A stretch of DNA of 64,000 nucleotides, taken from assembly GCF_014639155.1 (NCBI RefSeq), contig NZ_BMFT01000001.1, positions 2,046,001 to 2,110,000 of the forward strand, given 5' to 3'. Position 1 is the stretch's first letter. Every line of letters starts with the position of its first letter. The notes under the pieces were generated by a model. That model searched no databases and was not told the DNA's origin. It saw only the letters and a list, made by a program, of their open reading frames with translations. This document shows, one piece after another, positions 8,267-16,056 of this stretch. The stretch is from Paenibacillus segetis. Its GTDB lineage: Bacteria > Bacillota > Bacilli > Paenibacillales > Paenibacillaceae. A program made the translations under genes and the position numbers.

Positions 8267-8809
8267 TTAATAAGGGAAATCGTCCCAGTCAATCTGTGTG
8301 GTTGCTCCCTCCATCCAATCACTGCGAAGAATCGCATACCCTATGGAGTCGTGGATCCTCCCATCCTCCGAAGGCCAAGATTTACGGTGCACTGCTTCTT
8401 TCACAAAACTAGCGTTGTGAAACGTCTTGCGCATGGCGAAGTTGTCGGCCCGTGTATTGCCTTCTATGCGGATTTTGTCGTCGTAATTCGTGAAAATATA
8501 CTCAACTAGCTTGTTAACAGCTTGTAAGCCGTATCCTTGGCCGCTATGCTGCTGTCCAACTCGAATATCAAACAAAGGTGTTGGATCTTCGAGATCGAAG
8601 ACCCGAAGTAGGCCGACCTTCTCCGAGTCATCTTTGATGATCCAGAACGTCTTTTGCTCAGTACCTGAATCATATCGACCATTCTCGATCTGTTCGCGCA
8701 CGATCGTTTCCGTCATTGTCGCGATTCCGTGGAAAGGCCATATCTGTCCCGTCAGGAACGTGATCAAATCATCAGTTTCGTCTTTGTATGGTTGTAAGCT
8801 TATAGTCAT
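8267..8809 (-). CDS. GNAT N-acetyltransferase (RimJ/RimL-like)
   Basis: 180 residues with a GNAT fold. DIRVGQQHSGQGYGLQAVNKLVEYIF (split: QQHSGQGYG, then LQAVNKLVEY) is motif A with the acetyl-CoA loop, and NFAMRKTFHNASFVKEAVHRKSW is the following helix-strand typical of RimJ/L-type enzymes (here NFAMRKTFHNASF, then VKEAVHRKSW). The acceptor is not predictable. Start has GGAGGG upstream. Its start is only 23 bases after the stop of the SUMF1-like gene, suggesting one transcript. Confidence 0.88.
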   Translation of the reverse strand: MTISLQPYKDETDDLITFLTGQIWPFHGIATMTETIVREQIENGRYDSGTEQKTFWIIKDDSEKVGLLRVFDLEDPTPLFDIRVGQQHSGQGYGLQAVNKLVEYIFTNYDDKIRIEGNTRADNFAMRKTFHNASFVKEAVHRKSWPSEDGRIHDSIGYAILRSDWMEGATTQIDWDDFPY

Positions 8810-8832
8810 ATCAAACCCTCCAACTTCATCTA

Positions 8833-9525
8833 TTAAATATATTTATCACTAGACCGGGCTAGCCGAAACCCAAGATCATCTATGTAAAAGGTTGGGTGGC
8901 TGCGACGACGACAAGAAGCCCCACATCCCCTGGCCTCTTCTGCCCAGCTGCCACCACGAAATATCCGGTAGGAGCCATACACTTTCTCATCATATAGATC
9001 CCAGCACCACTCCCATACGTTCCCTAACATATCATAGAGCCCCCATGCATTCGGCTCCTTTCCTCCAACTTTATGTATTTCTCCTCCGGAATTTTCCTCA
9101 TACCAGGCAATCTTATCAATCTCACCGTATCTATATCCAGTAGTACCTGCTTTGCATGCATATTGCCACTCTGCTTCTGAAGGAAGACGATAGCCGTCTG
9201 CATCCCAATCACAAAGGATTTCTTCACCATCATTACTTATGGAGTAACACTCTTGTAATCCAGCACTCCTAGAAAGTAAATTACAAAAAGAGATGGCCTC
9301 ATTCCATGAAATATTCACAACCGGCTTTTGAATTCCGTCGGAAGAAATTGCTGTTTTTTTCGTAATTGCTAAATATAACTCCATGGTTACAGGGAACTGG
9401 GCAAGCAGGAACGGTTTTATTTCAACTTTCCATTTCTGCTTTGTTCTATCGTCCCTTAACTCTATCTCACCTCCAGGAATGGTTGCCATTGGGTAAACAA
9501 TATCGTACTTTAAACCATCTGACAC
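8833..9525 (-). CDS. SUMF1/formylglycine-generating-enzyme-like protein
   Basis: 230 residues in one FGE-sulfatase (SUMF1) domain: FPVTMELYLAI, VNISWNEAISFCNLLS, YRLPSEAEWQYACKAG, LYDMLGNVWEWCWDLYD, RIFRGGSWAEEARGCG and LGFRLAR. True formylglycine-generating enzymes carry two copper-binding Cys in a GGS-[FY]-x-Cys-x4-Cys arrangement. Here GGSWAEEARGCGASC does not keep that spacing, so sulfatase activation is doubtful and a structural or ligand-binding role is more likely. GTG start with AGGGGGG seven bases before. Likely co-transcribed with the acetyltransferase gene. Confidence 0.88.
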   Translation of the reverse strand: MSDGLKYDIVYPMATIPGGEIELRDDRTKQKWKVEIKPFLLAQFPVTMELYLAITKKTAISSDGIQKPVVNISWNEAISFCNLLSRSAGLQECYSISNDGEEILCDWDADGYRLPSEAEWQYACKAGTTGYRYGEIDKIAWYEENSGGEIHKVGGKEPNAWGLYDMLGNVWEWCWDLYDEKVYGSYRIFRGGSWAEEARGCGASCRRRSHPTFYIDDLGFRLARSSDKYI

Positions 9526-9550
9526 TCAACATCCCCCCTCATTTTCAGAG

Positions 9551-9916
9551 TTAACTAGTGCTCAATTTATCAAGAGCTTGTTGTTCATTCGATAAGAAAA
9601 AGATGTCCTTCCCTTTGTTGCTCTCATAGATAAAGTCTTTGAAATTCTTACTTGAATACTCAGAGAAATCACCAACGATCGCAATTTTCACGTGGTAAAT
9701 TATAAACTTTTGTAATATTTCTCCTGCAAGGCGTGTTGTTAAGTTAAAAAAGTCCTCATGGACGGCTGCCTTTTCCAGAATAATTCGATCACAACCAGCT
9801 TCATAATTTACGGTTGCAATCAAATCTAATGCCGACTGAACATCCCTTATCAATATTTCACTGCTATTTATAACGGCAATTTTTACATCATTTAATTTGA
9901 CCTTAGTTATTTTCAT
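9551..9916 (-). CDS. DUF4180 protein
   Basis: 121 residues, no signal peptide or membrane segment. The alternating beta-alpha pattern (IAVINSSEILIRDVQSALDLI, RIILEKAAVHEDFFNLTTRL in two pieces, KIAIVGDFSEY, FLSNEQQALDKL) agrees with DUF4180 as I remember it, a family related to STAS-like folds. The residues after RIILEK that start AVHEDFFNL are the most conserved part. AGGAGG is placed well before the ATG. It lies upstream of the SUMF1-like gene on the same strand. Function unknown. Confidence 0.75.
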   Translation of the reverse strand: MKITKVKLNDVKIAVINSSEILIRDVQSALDLIATVNYEAGCDRIILEKAAVHEDFFNLTTRLAGEILQKFIIYHVKIAIVGDFSEYSSKNFKDFIYESNKGKDIFFLSNEQQALDKLSTS

Positions 9917-10151
9917 ATTCAGCCTCCTATTAGTGTGAATTAATAATATAGTGTTTTTTATGGTCTCTATTTATAACCTAGGTCAAGAAAAACTAGATTA
10001 GATTAATGTCTATTATATATTAACAATTATATATACATTTTCAAAACAACTACTTTAAAGCCCCCATTCACCTCATTTCTTTTGTATATTTTCAAATATT
10101 TTCCGGAATTCTGTATTCAACATACTTGATTGATCGGGATCTGTGAAGTAA

Positions 10152-11665
10152 TTGACTACGAGAATAACAATGATTGAGCAAATTAAAAAGCAGCTGGCAG
10201 CAAACAAAGACGTCGTATATCAGAACTTTCTCATTCATGGACATCCGCTTGTTCTTATTTATAAAGATTCCATCATTAATGTTCATCCAATGCAGGAACG
10301 GATTGCCTATGTCATAATCAAAGAATCGGTCTTAGAACAGCTTCGCTGCTTGAAGGAAGGGCTGGAATTTTACAGGATGGTACACCATTAGCACTTCTAG
10401 TTCCTGTGACTCTATTCTCTCTCATGCAATCATCAGAGGATTATTACCAAAGTTATTTGGCGGCCAGTTGGATTCGACTGATTAGAATGTTCTTTGCGGC
10501 TATCTCCATGCTTCTTCCATCGCTTTATGTAACGATTACAACCTTCCAGACGGAGATGATCCCGACTGATCTGCTCTTGACGATCGCGTCAGCTCGTGAG
10601 AACATTCCATTCTCTGCTTTAACCGAAGCTTTAATTATGAAACTGACCTTTGAAGGTCTACGCGAAGCAGGAACCCGTATCCCCAAGCTTGTAATTGGTG
10701 GTGACCTTAATATGATATTAGTCCTCTGTACTTACAAATTGGGTAATTTGATGTCGGGACAATCCTGGGTAGAATTCGGAGAGAAAATGGACGGTAAGTG
10801 GGGGCATCGAGTAGTTCTTCTCTTGTTGGTATTCTGGGGTGTTTATTACGTCTCATTTGACATCGAACAGTTTACTTTATTTTATGGGACAATCTATATG
10901 AGGGAGACTCCACCTTGGTTTCTACAATTCATAATTGGAATCGTGATTTGGGTAACGGTCCGTTGGGGATTCTCTACACTGGTATATATTGCCGACGGAG
11001 CATTTATAATAACCCTTCTTGGGATTATCTTCTTATTAGTTATATTCTCAAGAGATGCTAATCTTCAAATGCTGCCAGCATTGGTAACTCATCATGACTT
11101 TCGAAACGTATATAAAGATGCCTTAGGTGTAGTTTCCTGGATCGGGGAATGGTTCATATTCCTGTTCATTATGCCGCACTATCCATTTGATAAGAAGATA
11201 CTTAGATATCTTATGTTGTCGAATCTACTCGTGACTTTTGCTGTCTTGTTGACCTGGTTACTCGTACTACTCAACTTTGGTCCTCATTACGGAAGTAAAC
11301 TTAAGTACCCTATTCTTGAATTAATCCTGAGTACATCCTCTGAAGGACTTGTCGGCAATGCAGATCCCTTATTCATTGGATTATGGGCATCATCCTTGAT
11401 CATTCATGATGCTTTTCTGATCTATGTTGCCGTCTCATGTTTAAGTCGCCTTCTCAAGATTAAGGAAAGGAAGCCACTGATTACTTTACTGGTAGGTACA
11501 GCCACTGTAGCTGCATTTCAGTTTTCCCGGAATATCACTAGCTTTCAGAGTCAAAGCAGTGAACTTGGTTTCATTGCTTTTTGGATAATAGTTAATTGTA
11601 TTCCGGTGTATTATTTAATCATTCTCCTTTTCCGTGGTCGGTTGAGCAAAAAGAAACTTACATAG
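10152..11665 (+). pseudogene. decayed gerA-gerB germination receptor fusion
   Basis: Three pieces can be read. First, 10152-10340 encodes a GerA N-terminal fragment (VVYQNFLIHGHPLVLIYKDS). Second, after a frameshift near 10335, EGRAGILQDGTPLALLVPV and SSEDYYQSYL through SARENIPFSALTEALIM and GLREAGTRIPK match the membrane half of GerA subunits. Third, near 10700 the frame passes without a stop into the GerB permease from its third quarter of the first 80 residues (GGDLNMILVLCTYKLGN onward) to its normal end. So GerA has lost its middle and C-terminus and GerB its first helices. The longest uninterrupted frame is 10406-11665. It cannot make a normal receptor, though a truncated membrane protein could still be made. 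Confidence 0.8.
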
Positions 11666-11693
11666 GACGCTTAAAGGGATTTGTTATTTTAAA

Positions 11694-11738
11694 AAGTCTC
11701 CCCCACTCGGTTATTAGCCGATGCAGGGGAGATTGTTA
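11694..11738. terminator. terminator between the ger relic and the chitinase gene
   Basis: TCTCCCC with ACTCGG on the left pairs with CCGAT and GGGGAGA on the right. The genes on both sides converge, so it may serve both. Confidence 0.75.
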
Positions 11739-11770
11739 GTATATATACTATGGTCCACTCACAGTGAGCT

Positions 11771-13609
11771 TTATTTCACCAACCAAAGTGCAGGAACGTT
11801 AGAAGGTTCCCAGCCAAGTAGTGATGTATGCGGTTGACGACAAATGTAGGTTTTCCCACCATAAGTTACTTCATCATTTACCTTATAGCTGACATTGGCT
11901 GCCCATGCTGGTGCACCACTTGGTGCGTCAGTTGTAACGCTAATACTTGCACTTGAAGAGACATTACCAGCAGCATCTTGAGCTGTAATGAAGAACTGAT
12001 AACTTGTATTTGCATTTAGACCATTTATTATTGCAGTCGGGTTATTCACATGAATTGTGTTTGTTCCATAAGTAACTGTATAACCAGTTACACCTACATT
12101 ATCCGTAGATGCAGTCCAGGTCAAAGTAACACTAGTTGTTGATTTGGCTGTCACTTGTACGTTTCCCGGCGTGGAAGGAGGCGTTAAATCACTTCCCGTG
12201 TTGATGGGATCTGTTTTAACAGTGAGCGGTGTACTAGCTATAGATTGATTTCCTTTGGCATCTATGGCTTTGACAGTAAATACATAGGTGGTATCTGGAA
12301 CTAGATTAGTTATCATTGCATTAGTTTCCGTTACATTAACAGATTGAGAGCCATAAAAGACCGTATAACCTGTTACACCAACATTATCCGTTGATGCAGT
12401 CCAATTCAAATTAACACTAGTTGTGGATTTAGAGACTACTCCTACATTCGTTGGAACTGTCGGAGCTTGCGTATCCGGAACCGGTGGACTCAGTGCATCT
12501 AAATAAGCACGGTGGCTGTTAGAGAATTCAAAATTATTGAACTTATCCCAGTTGATTGACCATGTCATTAATCCACGTAATTCGGGGTAACCGGTTGTAC
12601 TACCTCGAGTTTTATAGCTCGACAACTGTATGCCTTTGATTAATGCATCGAGTGCTTTTTGCACTTCGGCTACAGATGTGAAACCACCACCTGCATTAAC
12701 GTTAGCTGGCAAACCTATTACGACTTGGTCCGGACGAAGTGCTGGGAAGACATTGTTGGGATTCTTGGCTATCGGAAAGCCAGTCAGTAGCATATCAACC
12801 ATTGCGACATGAAAGTCCGCCGTACCCATATTATGATACTGATCGTCAAGTCCAGTGATCGGACCAGAATTATAGTTCTGCACTTGCAACCAGTCAAGAA
12901 TATCTCTAGTAGCATAAATAACAGGCAAATAGGCTCCAGCACGGTTATCACAGCTGATGCAGCTACCACCATAAAAGCTGTAGCCTAACTGAACAAAGAA
13001 TGTTTCAGGCGCCATTGTCAGATAAAAATTATTTGTGCCAAAGTGATCATTAATTGTTCGTAATGCCGAGATCAAGTTCACGATAACTGGTGTTGTCGGG
13101 TTCTTGAAGTCACTGTCTCCTGAATTCAAAAAGAGCGAATGCCCCTCGAAATCGACGTCCAGCCCATCGAAGCCGTATTTCTCAATGATCGACGTTACGG
13201 AGTTTATGAAATTATCACGAGCTGCTGTGCTTGCAAGTTGAACTTGTCCATTCGCACCCCCAATAGAAATAATAACTTTTTTACCTAAGCTTTGTAAGTA
13301 TGCAACATCTGCTTTAAAATCAGTATCCGAATAATTGTAAGGAGTGAATCCAATCGTTCCATTGGTGACGCCTGAGGAAGGTTCAGCAAAAGATACGTTG
13401 ATTACATCAAATTTGGTTGAGACGTCGCGCAGCTTGATAAAACCAGAGCCATTATCGAAATTGTGCCAATAGCCAACAATCGTCTTACTTGATACGGCAG
13501 CATGAGCTTGGGGAATATTACTTGACAGAATCTGAGGAAGCGACAGAAGTAGCACTGTAATCAAAATGATAATCCATGACTTGCGAAACGCAACACGGTT
13601 AACGATCAT
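11771..13609 (-). CDS. secreted GH18 chitinase with two FnIII and a chitin-binding module
   Basis: 612 residues. Signal peptide 1-37 (cut after QAHA). GH18 catalytic domain to about 372 with SIGGANGQ and the DGLDVDFEG motif; Glu155 is the expected proton donor. Two fibronectin type III domains follow (about 378-463 and 470-557), then a CBM5/12-type module (565-612; WAANVSYKVNDEV, WEPSN). The layout is close to ChiD-type chitinases of Bacillus and Paenibacillus. AAAGGAGG lies before the ATG. The two FnIII domains share a 68-bp stretch of nearly identical DNA. It should hydrolyse chitin outside the cell. Confidence 0.95.
   Translation of the reverse strand: MIVNRVAFRKSWIIILITVLLLSLPQILSSNIPQAHAAVSSKTIVGYWHNFDNGSGFIKLRDVSTKFDVINVSFAEPSSGVTNGTIGFTPYNYSDTDFKADVAYLQSLGKKVIISIGGANGQVQLASTAARDNFINSVTSIIEKYGFDGLDVDFEGHSLFLNSGDSDFKNPTTPVIVNLISALRTINDHFGTNNFYLTMAPETFFVQLGYSFYGGSCISCDNRAGAYLPVIYATRDILDWLQVQNYNSGPITGLDDQYHNMGTADFHVAMVDMLLTGFPIAKNPNNVFPALRPDQVVIGLPANVNAGGGFTSVAEVQKALDALIKGIQLSSYKTRGSTTGYPELRGLMTWSINWDKFNNFEFSNSHRAYLDALSPPVPDTQAPTVPTNVGVVSKSTTSVNLNWTASTDNVGVTGYTVFYGSQSVNVTETNAMITNLVPDTTYVFTVKAIDAKGNQSIASTPLTVKTDPINTGSDLTPPSTPGNVQVTAKSTTSVTLTWTASTDNVGVTGYTVTYGTNTIHVNNPTAIINGLNANTSYQFFITAQDAAGNVSSSASISVTTDAPSGAPAWAANVSYKVNDEVTYGGKTYICRQPHTSLLGWEPSNVPALWLVK
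12078..12430 (-). repeat. direct DNA repeat inside the chitinase FnIII domains
   Basis: Bases 12078-12145 and 12363-12430 differ at only about seven of 68 positions. The 285-base offset equals one FnIII repeat plus linker (95 codons). This points to domain duplication or ongoing gene conversion. Confidence 0.85.
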
Positions 13610-13990
13610 TCTTGATTTTCCTCCTTTAATAAGAAAAAGATAGCGTTTGCAGAAATGTTGTTTCTAAGAAAAATAGAATCCTCCCTTCTAGTTAGTGAGC
13701 TTTTCCTGCACCTTCATTATCAAGAAAAAGAGTTCACTACATAAGGGATAAAATTTCTATATTATGGGATAAATTCCTCCTATTCCTTGCCTCGATGAAG
13801 GTAACCAAGACCGACCACATACCATATCTACCGACAAATCTCATAAAATTTCCACCACATTGCACATCCTTTTGCAATTTATGAATGAATTCGCTAGAAT
13901 AAACATGATTAATTACTCACACATCAAATATCTTTGTAACTATATATCTTGATCATTGAGGTATTTTTATTTTAAGAGGAGGTATTCCCT
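13610..13990. other. 380-bp intergenic region between chitinase and marR genes
   Basis: The left end holds the chitinase ribosome binding site (AAAGGAGG on the minus strand). The right end holds a good plus-strand promoter at 13872-13900 and the marR ribosome binding site GAGGAGGT. A GGGATAAA(A)TT word appears twice near 13745 and 13765. No further gene is visible. Confidence 0.6.
13872..13900 (+). promoter_or_regulatory. sigma-A-type promoter for marR
   Basis: TTGCAA at 13872 and TAGAAT at 13895 are separated by 17 bases, about 90 bases before the marR start. Confidence 0.5.
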
Positions 13991-14485
13991 TTGACAAGCG
14001 AACAACAAGACCAAACTACAGATCCCAAGGAACGTTTTGTCACACTAATGCGTGGACTTGGAACTCGAACGATACTGTACCAACAAAATGTAGCTGCCTC
14101 TCTTGGGTTATACAATAATGATTTTATCTCTGTGGATCTCCTGTACGAAAAAGGGCCAATTACGGCCGGTGAGCTGTCCAAATTAACCGGACTTGCTACG
14201 GGCAGCATTACTGCATTAGTTGATCGACTAGAAAAAATCGGTTATGTACGTCGGCAAAATGACCCCACTGATCGGCGCAGAGTCATTATAGTGCCCGAGT
14301 ATGAATCAAAAGAAGAGATTCAAAATACGTATGAGCCGCTCAACAACTCTATGATGAATCTCATTTCCTCTTACACAGCGGATGAGCTTGAACTTATTAC
14401 GCAGTTTTTAGGCAAAGCATGTACGGTCCTGGATGAGCAAATACATGATCTCAGCACCAAAACACGCAACAAATCTAATTCTTAA
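13991..14485 (+). CDS. MarR-family transcriptional regulator
   Basis: 164 residues with a central winged helix: LYEKGPITAGELSKLTGLA, then TGSITALVDRLEKIGYVRR as recognition helix, then NDPTDRRRVIIV as wing (the DxRxxR motif). N- and C-terminal helices form the dimer. TTG start with GAGGAGGT eight bases before. It is monocistronic and ends in a terminator. Its target cannot be told from context; the divergent neighbour is the chitinase gene, so chitinase control is possible but unproven. Confidence 0.9.
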   Translation: MTSEQQDQTTDPKERFVTLMRGLGTRTILYQQNVAASLGLYNNDFISVDLLYEKGPITAGELSKLTGLATGSITALVDRLEKIGYVRRQNDPTDRRRVIIVPEYESKEEIQNTYEPLNNSMMNLISSYTADELELITQFLGKACTVLDEQIHDLSTKTRNKSNS

Positions 14486-14503
14486 ACGATATTTGCAAAT
14501 TCA

Positions 14504-14551
14504 AAAGGACGGTATCCTAAGAGTCGAATGACTTCAAGGTACCGTCCTTTA
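14504..14551. terminator. bidirectional terminator between marR and rsiV
   Basis: AAAGGACGGTA at left pairs perfectly with TACCGTCCTTT at right, with an inner GAGTC/GACTT helix. It closes marR (plus) and the sigV-rsiV operon (minus). Confidence 0.88.
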
Positions 14552-14554
14552 TCC

Positions 14555-15445
14555 TTATTGAATATATTTATCACTAACTAGATCTCCAGCAATCGCCTCG
14601 GTTGGAATAACAAATTCAACTGAACCCATATAACCTGGGGCCACATCATACTTATTGAACACGATCACGAGCTTGCCTTGGTTATTGATATAGAAGCTTT
14701 GATCCTCAGCAATCGTCTTAAATTCTTCTGTCGGTGGAACATCATCGTCGGTTTCCGAGATCCAGTATACTTTATCAGGGTCTGCTTTCATCTGAGCCTT
14801 CATTTGCTCTTTAATATTGTCACTAATCCGCTCGATATATTGATTGTTCTTAAACAGCATAGGTAGCGTAATAAGAATTTGGTTCTGTTTATCAATCGTA
14901 TCAAATGTAACTTCCATGGATGATGAGCCCGCAGTTTCGACAACATATCTGCCGATGGAGAAAATACGGTCATTATCCGTCTTGACTTCATAGCCTGTAT
15001 CCAGCCCCAAATGCCCTCCACCTTGTTTCTTCAATTCATTCATTTCTGCCTGAAATTTATCGTAGAGAGCCTTGTTCTCACTTAAGTACTTATTATTTAA
15101 TCCAAGTTCAAGGGCTTTGTTATCCATATTCGTAACGGCTGGAACCTTGAGATTGGCATCATAGTTTGGTTCCTTTACAATGTATTCCTTGAAAGTAAGT
15201 ACTTTGATGATCCGGTCAACACCCGGAATAGAGGACAATGCGTTCGCTACGGATGTACTGGCATTGATTGCAATTAGGAAAATCAAGGCCGCTGCACTAG
15301 CACTTGCTAACCATTTATATGTTGATCTTTTGCTTCTATTAAACTTGAGGGATTGCTCAATTGACTTATTAACAATCCTATCTAGCTCTTCTGGAATCGG
15401 GATCTCATGATACTCTCTTTGCAACTGCTCAAGTTTGTTATTCAT
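14555..15445 (-). CDS. rsiV: RsiV-like anti-sigma factor
   Basis: 296 residues. The cytoplasmic N-terminus (about 1-43) should hold the sigma factor, one membrane helix lies at about 45-62, and the outside part is a DUF3298-type domain ending in PGYMGSVEFVIP. In Bacillus subtilis RsiV binds lysozyme through this domain, is cleaved by signal peptidase and then by RasP, and releases SigV. The gene overlaps the sigma gene by eight bases and has AAAGGAG before its ATG. The same PGY-x-GS motif occurs in the secreted protein at 18125-19228. The lysozyme role is inferred from the family. Confidence 0.85.
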   Translation of the reverse strand: MNNKLEQLQREYHEIPIPEELDRIVNKSIEQSLKFNRSKRSTYKWLASASAAALIFLIAINASTSVANALSSIPGVDRIIKVLTFKEYIVKEPNYDANLKVPAVTNMDNKALELGLNNKYLSENKALYDKFQAEMNELKKQGGGHLGLDTGYEVKTDNDRIFSIGRYVVETAGSSSMEVTFDTIDKQNQILITLPMLFKNNQYIERISDNIKEQMKAQMKADPDKVYWISETDDDVPPTEEFKTIAEDQSFYINNQGKLVIVFNKYDVAPGYMGSVEFVIPTEAIAGDLVSDKYIQ

Positions 15446-15953
15446 ATTGCGTTATCTCCTTTGAGGGTTCATCATTCATTTTCACTCGAAGTAGCTGGAG
15501 TGCTTGATATAATCTTGTTTTAATCGTATTTATGTTCTCGTTGAGCACTTCTGCTACTTCATCTATCTTTAAATCTTCAAAATATCTTAGTATGATCACA
15601 CTTCTATATTTCAACGGCAAATCTTCGAGGTTCCTTGTTAGGTCCATATCTCTGTATACATCCTCAGTTCCCGGACTATAGATTTCAATCATTTCGTGAT
15701 CCATCGTGTCGACCTTCTTATTCCTCCGCAAAAAATCTAGTGATGTGTTCACGACAATCCGGTAAAACCAACTTTTCATCGCATCAGGATTTTTCAATCG
15801 ATCAATATGGGTCATGGCTTTAAAAATGGAGTCCTGTACGATATCTAGCGCATCGTCTTTATTCCTAACATAGCTGTAAGCGAGCCGATATACATTTTCT
15901 TTATTTTCGGTGATACAGTGCATAAGTAATTTCTCAGTTTTCCTATTCAACAT
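15438..15953 (-). CDS. sigV: ECF sigma factor, SigV type
   Basis: About 171 residues with region 2 (VYRLAYSYVRNKDDALDIVQD, given in two parts: VYRLAYSYVRN and KDDALDIVQD; then AMKSWFYRIVVN) and region 4 (LPLKYRSVIILRYFEDL, VAEVLNENINTIKTRL). The ATG at 15953 is nine bases from AAGGA; the TTG at 15962 abuts it. The partners rsiV (overlapping) and oatA (upstream, same strand) match the B. subtilis sigV-rsiV-oatA set, although oatA comes first here. A promoter-like motif shared with oatA and the secreted RsiV-like gene precedes it, so it probably regulates itself. Confidence 0.88.
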   Translation of the reverse strand: MLNRKTEKLLMHCITENKENVYRLAYSYVRNKDDALDIVQDSIFKAMTHIDRLKNPDAMKSWFYRIVVNTSLDFLRRNKKVDTMDHEMIEIYSPGTEDVYRDMDLTRNLEDLPLKYRSVIILRYFEDLKIDEVAEVLNENINTIKTRLYQALQLLRVKMNDEPSKEITQYE

Positions 15954-16001
15954 GGTCGACAATCCTTCTCTATATAATCTCTGGTGTTGTAACAGGAGTA
16001 T

Positions 16002-16027
16002 GACGTATAGTGTGCATGAAAAAGTTT
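16002..16027 (-). promoter_or_regulatory. ECF-type promoter of sigV
   Basis: On the minus strand AAACTTTTT and CGTC are arranged so that 18 bases separate AAAC from CGTC. The same pair at the same spacing occurs before oatA and the RsiV-like gene. The expected transcript start is about 30 bases before the sigV ATG. Confidence 0.7.
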
Positions 16028-16056
16028 TGTAACCTGAAAAAAAGTTATGGTTTCTT

